From Winogradskyella vincentii (lineage in GTDB: Bacteria > Bacteroidota > Bacteroidia > Flavobacteriales > Flavobacteriaceae), in assembly GCF_020166345.1 (NCBI RefSeq), contig NZ_JAIUJS010000002.1, positions 248,001 through 312,000 of the forward strand: 64,000 nt of DNA, in the 5' to 3' direction. The notes under the pieces are model-generated. The model did not search any database and had not been told where the DNA came from. It was given only the letters and a program-made list of their open reading frames with translations. Positions 26,801 to 35,911 of the stretch are shown piece by piece; position 1 is the stretch's first letter, and every line of letters starts with the position of its first letter. A program made the translations under genes and the position numbers.

Positions 26801-26999
26801 TTGATCCACTATTGGCGTCATCATCGTCAAAGGAGAAATTAGACGAAGTTGTTGTAGGGTCTTCGTAAAGATAAGTTGCATCATACGTTCCTGTGATTGA
26901 CCAATTAGAATTTGGCCAATTTGCAGACTCATTTAAAACTTGCGCGTTTACAGAGAATAATGTCGTGAATACAACAATTATTAAAGTAATTTTTTTCAT
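23874..26999 (-). CDS. T9SS-exported FG-GAP/ASPIC-UnbV protein with fibronectin type III domains
   Basis: A 1041-aa secreted protein. In order: signal peptide ending at NAQ (residue 20), an MAM/lectin-like beta domain to about 190, a fibronectin III domain (about 193-285, WTENGTASLWNLEWG), a pre-peptidase-like beta domain (about 290-415), a second fibronectin III domain (about 420-510, WIENGSASAWNLEWG), a long FG-GAP/VCBS propeller (about 520-880) with repeated calcium-loop sequences such as DFDANGKTDL and DINNDGNLDA, an ASPIC/UnbV domain (about 885-955, GIGARVEVHTPNG) and a T9SS type A sorting domain (FTVYPNPVDDIL onwards) at the C-terminus. It is probably attached to or released from the cell surface. 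The next upstream gene on the same strand, the diheme lipoprotein, is 11 bases away, so the two likely form an operon. Confidence 0.92.
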   Translation of the reverse strand: MKKITLIIVVFTTLFSVNAQVLNESANWPNSNWSITGTYDATYLYEDPTTTSSNFSFDDDDANSGSNNDLAAESPVIDLTNAFNAGEIWISMETDYVFNIFQTETLTIQYWDADASQWANWSNVYDTSTAGAPNQNFCSGPFVSLNHPILNIAAFSTNQLTNFRYRIYYQDNTSWGWGFCFSSPVLSSMAPPSCPEPINLNALNITETSADLQWTENGTASLWNLEWGPAGFTPGTGTMVNGLTSTIYNLTGLSQGVSYDFYVQADCGGGDTSSLVGPFNFITSAPGATCSSALSLPVNVDCNSATPASFDFSIATDIDANNENPTCDGSGNYGYFISFQAPAIGSVVVRFSGGANSIGLEVYDSCGGNSVSTCTNNGFNSGDSSGEITGLTPGNTYYAVIWRDQQNGTADICIEQGSTCPSPSNLGTASVGIDSATLNWIENGSASAWNLEWGTSGFTLGTGTAINDLSATSYALSGLSSGTAYDFYVQANCGSETSNFTGPFTFTTQSPSRINFDPQPITVSGTYDMAIVDMDGDFLDDIVTVSLSNINIQKQNNDGSFTNINISTPNADFLPSWSMAAADFDANGKTDLLYGAGSGVSFMQASNDGMSFTQQSTTQYTFSQRSNFVDINNDGNLDAFVCHDVEPNVYFINDGSGNLTFYQSDVTPGAPYSLGNFPSGGDYGSIWIDYNNDRNIDLFIAKCGGSEERRTNMMLINNGDDTYSENAASIGLADPMQTWSSAWGDFDNDGDMDVFVGASSGDHKLMRNNGFTDDGNPNNDFTFTDVTIGAGVSGAPTGWESSAFDIDNDGYLDIIANGTILYGKGDLTFEDADPNQINYKNGAFGDLNNDGFIDTFYNGIRYYNLGNSNNWVKINTVGTVSNINGIGARVEVHTPNGVQIRDVRSGEGFEFMSSLNTHFGLGSETQIDNIIIYWPSGIIDNIPNPTSNTTHNIVEGAFLSVEDETIAAFTVYPNPVDDILNINSTNDLSDGVVTIFDIQGKVVLNQKHDIDKLDVSKLEGGIYVLRLESQGKLSIQKFVKK

Positions 27000-27010
27000 A
27001 GTTATATTAG

Positions 27011-28366
27011 TTATTCACAATCCGTCAGTGAGTTTATCCACTCTTCAATAAGCTCTACACCTTCGTCATGGTTTATTGTTCTGCCCAATAAAGGCATTCT
27101 AAAAGATTCATCAGTTGTACTTAATCTAAAATATAAAATTGAAAGATCAGTATCGTTAGGTTTTACAATATCAGAATTTGGAATGAATTGAGTCTCAGGT
27201 TCTACACAAACACCAATATTTTCACGATTATCGGTTAAATCATAAGCAAAACGCATTGGTCTGTAATTACAATAACCATTGTCAGAGTGACAATGTGCAC
27301 AATTAATATCTAAATAAGATCTTACTCTTAGCTCCAATGGCTGTGAGTCATCATCCCATCCAACTGTGGAATTAATATTGCCTGGAATATCAGAATTTAA
27401 ATACCCAACATCAATTAATTTTCTAATCTGGTTTTCTATTCCTGTTGAATAATCGTAATTTTTATTAATATTCTGGGGCTTTAATCCAATCGGTGTTGGA
27501 CTATCAGTTTGATTGTGACATGTAAAACACTCGGCTCTAGATGGTATTCTATAAGTTGTGCTTTTTATTATTTCACCTTGTAGCCATGTTAAATCCACCA
27601 AATCACCTTCGTTACTGAAAAAAGCTTCGGATTGATCGTCGTTCCACAAGTAATTAGCGAAATCCCAACCATCGCTTGTTTTAAACATTATTCTCGTTTC
27701 TAGAATTCGAGTTGTATTATTTGGTTGAATTGAATTGTAGTAAAAGTTTTTAATTAAGAATGTTCCCTCTGGAAACCGAATAGGTGAAATATCTTCAATA
27801 TAATTGGCGATTACTCCGTTAGGCATCCATATAAACCGTTTTTTCTTAGCGTAGTCTGAAAATAAAGGAGATATTAAATCATAAGGGATAACGCCAAATG
27901 ATGGGTTCAGCTCACGTAAATTGCCTTCAAAAAAGTTATATTCAGATAATGTTTGGTGAGGTGTATCTTCAAAAACATTAACGACAGATAAAGATGTAAT
28001 TGTAACGGAAACATTCTCTGTCTGACAATTGCCAGATTCATCACATATAGTGTATTGAAAACTATCTTCACCTACCAAATTTGCAATTGCACTAAAAATT
28101 ATGCTATCATCACTTAAGTCACTAGGAGTACCATTATTATTAATTTGTGCATTTCCCTTGCTTGGGTTTGTAATAGTTAATTGTCCTGAATTAGGAATAT
28201 TACTATCATTTTGAAAAATAAATATTTCAATCTGTGAATTTTGATCAATTACTACAGCGTCTGAATTTGTCTCTATCTCTAATACGGCATTACCATCATC
28301 TGTACCACATGTAAGCAGTAAAAGGGATAGGATCGAAAATAAAAATATACCGTATTTATTTTTCAT
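27011..28366 (-). CDS. Diheme c-type cytochrome lipoprotein (SO2930-like) with N-terminal Ig-like domain
   Basis: A 451-aa lipoprotein (lipobox cysteine at residue 20). Residues about 28-125 form a cadherin/Ig-like domain of the type DSDGNAxxNNNGTPxDLSDD, and the rest resembles the SO2930/HNE_0200 family of diheme proteins. Two heme-binding motifs are visible: CFTCH at 280-284 and CAHCH at 356-360. Homologs are redox proteins of unknown physiological role. The unit with the downstream FG-GAP/ASPIC protein resembles gene pairs in which a surface propeller is encoded with a periplasmic or outer-membrane cytochrome. Confidence 0.85.
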   Translation of the reverse strand: MKNKYGIFLFSILSLLLLTCGTDDGNAVLEIETNSDAVVIDQNSQIEIFIFQNDSNIPNSGQLTITNPSKGNAQINNNGTPSDLSDDSIIFSAIANLVGEDSFQYTICDESGNCQTENVSVTITSLSVVNVFEDTPHQTLSEYNFFEGNLRELNPSFGVIPYDLISPLFSDYAKKKRFIWMPNGVIANYIEDISPIRFPEGTFLIKNFYYNSIQPNNTTRILETRIMFKTSDGWDFANYLWNDDQSEAFFSNEGDLVDLTWLQGEIIKSTTYRIPSRAECFTCHNQTDSPTPIGLKPQNINKNYDYSTGIENQIRKLIDVGYLNSDIPGNINSTVGWDDDSQPLELRVRSYLDINCAHCHSDNGYCNYRPMRFAYDLTDNRENIGVCVEPETQFIPNSDIVKPNDTDLSILYFRLSTTDESFRMPLLGRTINHDEGVELIEEWINSLTDCE

Positions 28367-28502
28367 ATAAAGACAGACAATAGCACAATAATTAAACAGG
28401 AATAAACATAAATTCCCTATTTGTTGTCAAAAAACAAGCCCATAAAGCTAATCTTTTTTTGTTAAACCAATAATAACTTAAGTGCTTGAAGCCAATGAAA
28501 GC

Positions 28503-30668
28503 TTACCCTTTAATCTTCTTGTTTAATTTGCTTGGTAGTACATCAAAGCCCATATTATATAACGTGAAACCAAAAATATCAACGGCTTGCTCAATTTGTT
28601 TTGAGACAGGTGTTCCGGCTCCATGGCCAGCATCAGTTTCAATTCTAATAAGTGTTGGTGATTTCCCTGCTTGCTTGCTTTGTAATTCTGCAACGAACTT
28701 AAAACTATGTGCTGGCACAACTCTATCGTCATGATCACCAGTTGTTACCAATGTAGCTGGATATTCAACACCCTTCTTTACATTATGTACCGGAGAATAC
28801 CCTTTTAAATAATTAAACATTTCCTTACTGTCTTGGGCTGTACCATAATCATAGGCCCAACCAGCACCCGCAGTAAATGTATGATAACGCAACATGTCTA
28901 AAACGCCAACCGCAGGTAAAGCTACTTTCATTAAATCTGGTCTTTGGGTCATCGTAGCGCCAACTAGCAAACCACCGTTAGAACCACCTCTTATTGCTAA
29001 ATATTCTGAAGATGTGTAATTGTTATCAATAAGATATTCTGCAGCGGCTATAAAATCATCAAATACGTTTTGTTTTTTCATTTGGGTTCCTGCATCGTGC
29101 CACGCTTTTCCGTATTCACCACCACCACGCAAATTAGGTACCGCATAAATGCCACCTTGCTCCATCCAAACCGCATTAGTAATTCTGAAACTAGGAGTTA
29201 GGGAAATATTAAAACCTCCGTAACCATATAGTATGGTTGGGTTTTTGCCATTTAATTCCAACCCTTTTTTATGAGTAATTATCATTGGCACCTTTGTTCC
29301 GTCTTTGGACGAATAAAATACTTGCTTACTTTCATAATTTTCAGAATCAAAATCTATACTTGGTTTTCTAAATAATTCTGAAGCACCATTTTCAATATTG
29401 TATTTATAAATGCTTCCAGGCGTGGTATAATTTGTAAAGGAAAAGTAAAGTTCTTTTTCTTTTCTTTTTGCACCAAAACCTCCTGCCGAACCCACACCAG
29501 GTAATTCAACCTCTCTCACCAAACTACCCTTATAGTCATATTGAAAAACCTTTGAAACCGCATCTATCATATATACGGCAAAGAAATATCCGCCAGCAGT
29601 TGAAGGTCTTAACACATTTTCTGTTTCTGGAATAAAATCTATCCAGTTTTCAGGTGAAGGATTTGAAGCGTCAACAGTAACCACCCTTTGATTAGGTGCG
29701 TTAAGGTTTGTCATTATAAATAACTTAGAGCCCTCGTTTTCAATAATATTAGAATCTGAATCAGTATGCCCCAATATTTCAACTAAAGGTGCATTTGCTT
29801 TTGAAAGGTCTTTTATATAAAGCTTATTACCAGAAGTAGAAACTCTAGGTGTAATCACTAAATATCTATCATCTTCAGTTACACCAGCATAGATATAACG
29901 GTGTTTTTCTTCAGGTGTACCACCATAAATTAATTGATCTTCAGACTGTTTTGTTCCTAACTTATGATAATATACTTTATGCTGATCTGTTTTTGCGGAG
30001 AGCTCACTGCCCTTTGGTTTGTCATAGCTAGAATAATAGAACCCCTCATCCTTATACCAAGACATACCGCTAAATTTAATGTCAACCAAGGTATCCTCCA
30101 TAATCTGTTTAGATTCAACGTCCATCACCAAAATTTTTCTCCAATCACTTCCGCCCTCGGAAATTGAATAAGCAAGTATTTGACCGTTTTTAGAAAAACT
30201 TAAGCCTCCAAGTGAAATAGTGCCATCACCCTTAAACTTATTAGGATCAATGAAAATTTCTGCAGTTTCAGGATTAGCTCCTTTTTTATATCTATAAATT
30301 ACTGATTGATTTTGAAGACCATCGTTTTTTGAAAAATAGGTGTAATCTCCTTCTGTGTATGGAGCACCAATTTTTTCATAGTTCCATAATTTCGTCAAAC
30401 GTTCCTTTAATTCTTCGCGATAAGGAATGTTATCTAAAAACCCAAAGGTTGCTTCGTTTTGTTGGCTAACCCATTTTTCAGTTTCTTCACTTCTGTCGTC
30501 TTCTAACCAACGATAAGGATCGGCAACTTGCTCGCCGAAATAAGTGTCAATGGTATCGACTTTTTTGGTTTCAGGATAATTTACACTTACGGTTTTCAAA
30601 GATTTAGATTCGTTTTTGCATGATACAAAAATAAATACTAGGGCAAAGAAAAAGAGTATTTTTTTCAT
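28503..30668 (-). CDS. Prolyl oligopeptidase family serine peptidase (S9A), lipoprotein
   Basis: Cleaves short peptides after proline, probably in the periplasm. The 721-aa protein starts with a lipoprotein signal (cysteine at residue 17, VFIFVSC). Residues about 35-430 form the seven-bladed propeller; the C-terminal alpha/beta hydrolase domain carries the catalytic serine S563 in RGGSNGG, the aspartate cluster GDHDDRVVP at about 644-652 and H682 in DAGHGAG. The family sequence DPYRWLEDD is present near residue 50. It has no close partners; the gap to asd is 152 bases. Confidence 0.94.
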   Translation of the reverse strand: MKKILFFFALVFIFVSCKNESKSLKTVSVNYPETKKVDTIDTYFGEQVADPYRWLEDDRSEETEKWVSQQNEATFGFLDNIPYREELKERLTKLWNYEKIGAPYTEGDYTYFSKNDGLQNQSVIYRYKKGANPETAEIFIDPNKFKGDGTISLGGLSFSKNGQILAYSISEGGSDWRKILVMDVESKQIMEDTLVDIKFSGMSWYKDEGFYYSSYDKPKGSELSAKTDQHKVYYHKLGTKQSEDQLIYGGTPEEKHRYIYAGVTEDDRYLVITPRVSTSGNKLYIKDLSKANAPLVEILGHTDSDSNIIENEGSKLFIMTNLNAPNQRVVTVDASNPSPENWIDFIPETENVLRPSTAGGYFFAVYMIDAVSKVFQYDYKGSLVREVELPGVGSAGGFGAKRKEKELYFSFTNYTTPGSIYKYNIENGASELFRKPSIDFDSENYESKQVFYSSKDGTKVPMIITHKKGLELNGKNPTILYGYGGFNISLTPSFRITNAVWMEQGGIYAVPNLRGGGEYGKAWHDAGTQMKKQNVFDDFIAAAEYLIDNNYTSSEYLAIRGGSNGGLLVGATMTQRPDLMKVALPAVGVLDMLRYHTFTAGAGWAYDYGTAQDSKEMFNYLKGYSPVHNVKKGVEYPATLVTTGDHDDRVVPAHSFKFVAELQSKQAGKSPTLIRIETDAGHGAGTPVSKQIEQAVDIFGFTLYNMGFDVLPSKLNKKIKG

Positions 30669-30820
30669 ACTTCAGAATTTCAATTGATTAAAAATGCTAA
30701 CGGACAATATAACCATTTACTAACTTTTAATCAATAGCAAAAATCATGAATGCTGAATGAGAAAAACAACTCATCTTTTGGGCTCTTTATAAAAGAACAC
30801 CAAGGGTTTAAGGGATTTAG

Positions 30821-31810
30821 TTACACCAGACCATTATTAACAAGATATTCTGCAATTTGCACCGTATTGGTTGCAGCGCCTTTTCTAAGATTGTCGCTCA
30901 CCACCCAAAGATTTAAGCTGTTTGGCTGAGAGGTGTCTCTTCTTATTCTGCCTACGAATACATCATCTTTACCATTTGCGAACATTGGCATTGGATAGAC
31001 ATTAACATCAAGATTATCTTGTATGGTTACACCCTCTGTATTATTTAATAAAGTTCTTACCTCACCTAGATTAAAGTCGTTTTCAAATTCTACATTGACA
31101 GCTTCACTGTGTCCGCCCGCAGTTGGTATCCTTACTGCTGTAGCGGTTACGGCAATTGTTCTATCGTCTAAGATTTTTTGAGTCTCTCTTACCAATTTCA
31201 TTTCTTCTTTGGTATAACCATTATCTTCAAAGACATCACAATGAGGAATAGCGTTTTTATGTATAGGATAATGATAGGCCATATCTCCTTTTCTACCGGC
31301 AATTTCATTTTCTAGTTGTTCCACAGCTTTTACACCTGTTCCTGAAACGGATTGATAGGTTGAAACAACTATACGCTTAATCTTGTATTTTTTATGAAGT
31401 GGCGCTAACGCCATAACCATTTGTATGGTGGAGCAATTAGGATTTGCAATTATTTTATCTTCTTTACCTAATTCAGTTGCATTAATTTCTGGAACTACTA
31501 ATTTTTTAGTTTGGTCCATTCGCCATGCGGAAGAATTGTCTATTACTGTTGTTCCAACTTCTGCAAATTTTGGAGCCCATTCTAATGACGTACCACCTCC
31601 AGCAGAAAACAATGCAATATCAGGTTTTTCTTCAATTGCTGTTGGAATGCTAATAACCTCAATAGGATTTCCTTTAAAGTCAATTTTCTTACCAACAGAA
31701 CGCTCAGAAGCCACCAGCAATAATTCATCTACTGGGAAATTACGCTCTTCTAACACTTTTAGCATTACATTACCTACTAATCCGGTTGCACCAACAACAG
31801 CTACTTTCAT
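30821..31810 (-). CDS. asd: Aspartate-semialdehyde dehydrogenase
   Basis: Reduces aspartyl phosphate to aspartate semialdehyde in lysine, threonine and methionine synthesis. The 329-aa protein has VAVVGATGLVGNVML at the N-terminus, the active cysteine C126 in IANPNCSTIQM, the substrate-binding motif RIPTAGGHSEAV and the region YHYPIHKNAIPHCD. The length matches the family. It is a single gene with 184 bases upstream. Confidence 0.95.
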   Translation of the reverse strand: MKVAVVGATGLVGNVMLKVLEERNFPVDELLLVASERSVGKKIDFKGNPIEVISIPTAIEEKPDIALFSAGGGTSLEWAPKFAEVGTTVIDNSSAWRMDQTKKLVVPEINATELGKEDKIIANPNCSTIQMVMALAPLHKKYKIKRIVVSTYQSVSGTGVKAVEQLENEIAGRKGDMAYHYPIHKNAIPHCDVFEDNGYTKEEMKLVRETQKILDDRTIAVTATAVRIPTAGGHSEAVNVEFENDFNLGEVRTLLNNTEGVTIQDNLDVNVYPMPMFANGKDDVFVGRIRRDTSQPNSLNLWVVSDNLRKGAATNTVQIAEYLVNNGLV

Positions 31811-31921
31811 TTTTTACAATTAATAATTATCCAGCAAAATTAAACAAAAACACTTCCTTCTTTTAAATAATATCAAGGCTTTTAACAAAAAAAAACGAGA
31901 TGTTAATTAATTAACTTTATT

Positions 31922-31954
31922 TAAAAAAAGAACCCAGACTATTTAGCCTGGGTT
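31922..31954 (-). terminator. Rho-independent terminator of mscL
   Basis: On the minus strand the stem AACCCAG / CTGGGTT with a 10-base internal part is followed by CTTTTTTT, 40 bases after the mscL stop. Confidence 0.75.
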
Positions 31955-31994
31955 TGATTGTGAATTATAGTGTAGCGGTGTCGCTAAACCTAAA

Positions 31995-32399
31995 TTACTT
32001 TTTTAAAGCATCTCTAATCTCAGTTAATAAATCAACTTCAGATGGTCCTGCTGGAGCCGCTTCTTCAGCTGGTTTCTTAGTTTTGTTATAAGCCTTAACA
32101 ATCATAAACATTACTAATCCAACGATTAATAAGTTAATGATAGTGTTAATCCACGCACCGTAAGCAATTACGGCAGCTCCTGCTTCTTTTGCGGCAGCTA
32201 AAGATGCGTATTCTTTACCGTCCATCGCATAATGAAGGTCTTCAAAATTCATTCCGCCAGCAAAATAACCAATAAATGGCATTGCGATGTTTGAAACAAA
32301 TCCGTTAATAACTGCGCCTAAAGCACCAGCCATGATTACTGCAACTGCGAAATCAATCACATTGCCAGTCATAATAAAATCCTTGAATTCTTTTAACAT
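31995..32399 (-). CDS. mscL: Large-conductance mechanosensitive channel
   Basis: Homopentameric emergency valve opened by membrane tension. The 134-aa protein shows an N-terminal amphipathic helix (MLKEFKDFIMTGNVIDFAVAV), TM1 with the pore glycine and alanine pattern AVIMAGALGAVINGFV, a short periplasmic loop with an inserted YASLAAAKEAGAAVI stretch, TM2 around NTIINLLIVGLVMFMIV and a charged cytoplasmic helix (SEVDLLTEIRDALK). The Ala-Lys-rich loop insertion matches the flavobacterial branch of MscL. Confidence 0.96.
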   Translation of the reverse strand: MLKEFKDFIMTGNVIDFAVAVIMAGALGAVINGFVSNIAMPFIGYFAGGMNFEDLHYAMDGKEYASLAAAKEAGAAVIAYGAWINTIINLLIVGLVMFMIVKAYNKTKKPAEEAAPAGPSEVDLLTEIRDALKK

Positions 32400-32482
32400 A
32401 ATAGTAGTGTATTAATAGTTAGTTAAATATGTTAGTTGGACACTAATTTAGTTAAAAAGTCACAAATTTTAACATTTCCCCA

Positions 32483-33589
32483 CTATTTAATATATAATCG
32501 CTTCACACGATTGGATATTGCAGTTAAAATTTCATAAGAAATTGTGTGAGCAGATTCGGCCAAATCAGAAGCTTTATTGTTGGAATCAAAAACTATAACT
32601 TCATCACCTTCTTTACATTCTATATTAGTAACATTGACCATTAACATATCCATACAAACATTGCCCACAATAGGAGCTTTTTGATTATTAATTATTACAA
32701 ACCCATTTCCATTCCCATAAATTCTACTAATCCCATCTGCATGTCCAATAGGTATGGTGGCTGTTTTTTCAAATCCTGAAGCTTTATAACCACGATTATA
32801 GCCTACCGTTTCGTCTTTTTCAATTTTATGAATTTGTGAAATAATGGATTTTAAACTTGAAATTGGTTTTAGCTTTTTGTCTTCTTCACCAGAGTTACCA
32901 AAGCCATAAAGGCCAATACCACACCTAACCATATCAAAATGAGCTTCAGGATAATTTAAAACACCTGATGTGTTACAAATATGTAACCACGGTTTAAACC
33001 CAAGGCTCTTCTCAATATGCTTAGAAATTGATTGAAACGTATTAATTTGATTTTCAGTAAATGATTTTTCATTTATATCCTCACTTGCTGCTAAATGAGA
33101 GAAAACGGATTTTACTTTAACACTATTTGTAGCGTTTAATTGAGACGAGATATAATCTACATCGCTCTCCCAAAACCCCAATCTGTTTAACCCAGTATTA
33201 AATTTAATATGAACCGGATAGTTCTTTTGATTTTGTTTCTCAGCAACATCTATAAATTCTTTTAGGACTTTGGCATTGTATAAACTAGGTTCTAGGCAAT
33301 GATCAATAAGAGATTTAAAATTTACCGGTTGGGGATGCAATACTAAGATTGGGGTTTTAATCCCATTTTCTCTAAGTAAGACCCCTTCCTTTACATAGGC
33401 AACGGCAAAATAATCTACACCCAATTCTTCTAAATGTTCAGCTATTCTTATGGCATCACTACCATAGGCGAAAGCTTTAACAACAGCTAAAAATTTAGTA
33501 TTTGGATTTAATTTAGATTTGAGATAATTGAAGTTATGACTAAGCGCACCTAAATTAATTTCTAAAACAGTTTCTTGAGCTTTAGACAT
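32483..33589 (-). CDS. alr: Alanine racemase
   Basis: PLP-dependent racemase supplying D-alanine for peptidoglycan. The 368-aa protein has the PLP lysine K38 in the motif [10 protein letters not shown], the second catalytic tyrosine region ([11 protein letters not shown]) and the C-terminal CMDMLMVN motif. The ATG at 33589 is used although the frame is open upstream to 33634, because family members start here. The first eight bases overlap the tdk 3' end, so the two are probably coupled. Confidence 0.93.
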   Translation of the reverse strand: MSKAQETVLEINLGALSHNFNYLKSKLNPNTKFLAVVKAFAYGSDAIRIAEHLEELGVDYFAVAYVKEGVLLRENGIKTPILVLHPQPVNFKSLIDHCLEPSLYNAKVLKEFIDVAEKQNQKNYPVHIKFNTGLNRLGFWESDVDYISSQLNATNSVKVKSVFSHLAASEDINEKSFTENQINTFQSISKHIEKSLGFKPWLHICNTSGVLNYPEAHFDMVRCGIGLYGFGNSGEEDKKLKPISSLKSIISQIHKIEKDETVGYNRGYKASGFEKTATIPIGHADGISRIYGNGNGFVIINNQKAPIVGNVCMDMLMVNVTNIECKEGDEVIVFDSNNKASDLAESAHTISYEILTAISNRVKRLYIK

Positions 33590-34229
33590 CAGGTTTTTGT
33601 TGTTTAGAATTAATTTCTTGGGCATCATTAACATTCATTTGCCTTACCTTGTCTCGCAACATACTTTTATAATATGCGGCTCTGCTTAATGGTTCATATT
33701 CGTCTACCTCACCAAGCAGTACAAGGTCGTCACTTTTTGCCTTTCTGTAGCTGTATTGTGCCAGATTACCAGTTTTAGTGCATATAGCATGTACTTTTGT
33801 GACATATTCTGCAGTAGCCATTAAATATGGCATAGGCCCAAACGGGTTGCCTTTAAAATCCATATCTAAACCAGCAACAATAACTCGTATTCCACTATTT
33901 GCCAAATCGTTGCAAACACGTACAATTTCATCGTCAAAAAACTGAGCCTCGTCAATACCAACAACATCGCATCCGTCTGCTAATATTGGAATATTGGCTG
34001 CTGCAGGCACAGGAGTAGAACGAATTTCATTAGCATCGTGAGAAACCACCAAATCGTCATCGTAGCGAACATCCACTGCTGGCTTAAAAATTTCAACTTT
34101 TTGTCTGGCAAATTTGGCACGTTTTAATCTTCGAATTAATTCTTCAGTCTTACCAGAGAACATCGATCCACAAATCACTTCAATCCACCCAAATTGTTCT
34201 TTATGATTTACTGTTTTTTCAAGAAACAT
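33582..34229 (-). CDS. tdk: Thymidine kinase
   Basis: Phosphorylates thymidine in pyrimidine salvage. The 215-aa protein has the P-loop [10 protein letters not shown] at residues 21-30, the DEAQFF motif with the catalytic acid, and the lasso region near residue 165 (AQYSYRK). The zinc-binding loop has only part of the usual four cysteines (ICTKTGN keeps one of the second pair), so zinc binding may be reduced. It is first in a unit with alr and divergent from the coupled small ORF at 34309. Confidence 0.94.
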   Translation of the reverse strand: MFLEKTVNHKEQFGWIEVICGSMFSGKTEELIRRLKRAKFARQKVEIFKPAVDVRYDDDLVVSHDANEIRSTPVPAAANIPILADGCDVVGIDEAQFFDDEIVRVCNDLANSGIRVIVAGLDMDFKGNPFGPMPYLMATAEYVTKVHAICTKTGNLAQYSYRKAKSDDLVLLGEVDEYEPLSRAAYYKSMLRDKVRQMNVNDAQEINSKQQKPDV

Positions 34230-34308
34230 TTCGTAATTTTAGCACTAAACGTAGTAATAATTCGTTTGTATAAAGGTCAATCAAAAATATTAAAAATCAA
34301 AAGTAAAA

Positions 34309-34401
34309 ATGAAACATCTATCATTTAATTCTAATTATTTATTGGAGCAAGATGAAGATGGTTCAGATGGCTTTAAAAAACGCACAATTAGTAAGTCATG
34401 A
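34309..34401 (+). CDS. Small 30-aa ORF translationally coupled to the next gene
   Basis: An ATG-started frame of 30 codons (MKHLSFNSNYLLEQDEDGSD and a short Lys-rich tail) whose TGA overlaps the ATG of the next gene as ATGA. That arrangement is typical of translational coupling and leader peptides. The composition (acidic middle, basic end) is not random-looking, but with no homolog known to me it remains a candidate. Confidence 0.4.
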   Translation: MKHLSFNSNYLLEQDEDGSDGFKKRTISKS

Positions 34402-35129
34402 AAAAGAAATTAGAATCAGAATTAATAAGTATCGCACATCGAATTCTGAAGCTTAAAGGAAGAGAAGATGTAGACAGAATGCACGACGAAGTATCTAAAC
34501 TTTATGAAAAGTTAACCGTACTGAAGTTTGCTCAAGAAAATTTCGAGGACAAAATGCCAACTATAGGTAATGACTCTTCTTTTTTTGATATGTTAGACAC
34601 AGCTTTTAATAATAAAGTGAGTGATAATATTGAAATTGAAAACAAGACATATATCAATTTAGATGAGGTAGAGGACGATGGTATTATGGAACCTGTAATG
34701 AATAAAATTAAAGACATGGTTGCTCACATGCCAGCTGACGATTCAAATGATATGGATGCGCTGTTGGGGAATTCTATATCCCCAGAAACACCTAAAACTA
34801 TTGAATTTGAAACCATATCTGCGGATTTTGCAGAAATACCAGAATTTGAACCCATTGAAGAAGCTCAGAAACGCAAATCTCTAAACGATAAACTAAAGGG
34901 TAAGAATCTTCAAATAGGATTAAACGATAAGCTAGCCTTTATAAAGCACTTGTTTGAAGGTAGTAATGAAGATTATGATCGTGTAATATCTCAATTAAAC
35001 ACAACTAAGTCACTAAAAGAAGCCCAAAAGTTAATTGGGAATTTCATTAAGCCAGATTATAATGATTGGCTTGGCAAAGAAGAGTATGAAGAGCGATTTA
35101 TGGAACTTGTAGAAGGAAAGTTCAATTAA
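34398..35129 (+). CDS. Conserved hypothetical helical protein
   Basis: I do not recognise a known family. The 243-aa protein is strongly charged and mostly helical: a first part with heptad-like repeats (LESELISIAHRILKLKGRE, DEVSKLYEKLTVLKFAQENF), an acidic linker (about 75-155) rich in Asp, Glu and Met, and a C-terminal part with LNDKLKGKNLQIGLNDKLAFIKHLFEG and the region SLKEAQKLIGNFIKPDYNDW. No signal peptide or membrane segment. The C-terminal sequence NDRIAFVKHLF/NDKLAFIKHLFEG is a pattern I have seen in uncharacterised Bacteroidota proteins. The ATG overlaps the preceding small ORF. Downstream lies rsmI after 110 bases. Confidence 0.7.
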   Translation: MKKKLESELISIAHRILKLKGREDVDRMHDEVSKLYEKLTVLKFAQENFEDKMPTIGNDSSFFDMLDTAFNNKVSDNIEIENKTYINLDEVEDDGIMEPVMNKIKDMVAHMPADDSNDMDALLGNSISPETPKTIEFETISADFAEIPEFEPIEEAQKRKSLNDKLKGKNLQIGLNDKLAFIKHLFEGSNEDYDRVISQLNTTKSLKEAQKLIGNFIKPDYNDWLGKEEYEERFMELVEGKFN

Positions 35130-35204
35130 TTTTGAGGCTCAACACATTGGTTATTTCTTTTCAAATGACAAACACTCTATTCTTCTCAATCGTTGTATTC
35201 GTTT

Positions 35205-35212
35205 TAGTTTTG
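35205..35212 (+). promoter_or_regulatory. Possible -7 promoter box of rsmI
   Basis: TAGTTTTG fits TAnnTTTG 27 bases before the rsmI ATG, but no TTG occurs at the usual spacing. Confidence 0.35.
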
Positions 35213-35239
35213 GATTTTCCATTTTTAAATTAAAATCGA

Positions 35240-35911
35240 ATGGGAAAATTATTCATAGTGCCAACACCAATCGGTAACCTTAAAGATATTACATTAAGAG
35301 CTATTGAGGTTTTGAAGGAGGCTGATTTAATTTTAGCGGAAGATACAAGAACATCTGGCAAACTTTTAAAGCACTTTGAAATCAATACTCCAATGCAAAG
35401 CCACCATATGCACAATGAGCATAAAACTGTAGGCAATGTAATTGAAAAATTAAAATCTGGTATGACTATAGCTTTAATTAGTGATGCTGGTACACCTGCG
35501 ATATCAGATCCCGGGTTTTTATTGGTTAGGGCTTGCATTGTAGAAAAAATCAAAGTAGAATGCCTACCTGGTGCAACTGCTTTTGTTCCGGCTTTGGTCA
35601 ATAGTGGACTTCCAAATGATAAATTTGTGTTTGAGGGTTTTCTTCCTGTTAAGAAAGGACGCCAAACTAGGCTTAAGCTTTTAGCTGAAGAATCTAGGAC
35701 AATGGTCTTTTATGAGAGTCCACATAAATTGGTTAAAACACTAGGCCATTTCTGTGAATACTTTGGAGAGCAGCGTTTAGTTTCAGTTTCTCGTGAACTT
35801 ACCAAGCTATATGAAGAAACTGTTAGGGGTACAGCAAAAGAAGTTTTAGATCATTACACTAACAAGCCACCTAAGGGTGAAATTGTTGTTATTGTTGAAG
35901 GCAAGAAGTAG
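35240..35911 (+). CDS. rsmI: 16S rRNA (cytidine1402-2'-O)-methyltransferase
   Basis: Methylates the 2'-OH of C1402 in 16S rRNA. The 223-aa protein is a tetrapyrrole-methylase-fold enzyme with the N-terminal LFIVPTPIGNLKDITLRA, the motif AEDTRTSGKLL, ISDAGTPAISDPG and EGFLPVKKGRQTR, all typical of RsmI. The TAG stop shares its last base with the GTG start of the uracil-DNA glycosylase gene, which indicates cotranscription. Confidence 0.95.
   Translation: MGKLFIVPTPIGNLKDITLRAIEVLKEADLILAEDTRTSGKLLKHFEINTPMQSHHMHNEHKTVGNVIEKLKSGMTIALISDAGTPAISDPGFLLVRACIVEKIKVECLPGATAFVPALVNSGLPNDKFVFEGFLPVKKGRQTRLKLLAEESRTMVFYESPHKLVKTLGHFCEYFGEQRLVSVSRELTKLYEETVRGTAKEVLDHYTNKPPKGEIVVIVEGKK

Noticed and set aside
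31425..31823. Plus-strand frame of 132 codons opposite asd
   Set aside because: Antisense shadow of the aspartate-semialdehyde dehydrogenase gene.
35230..35601. Minus-strand frame of 123 codons opposite rsmI
   Set aside because: Antisense to rsmI and without any recognisable motif.
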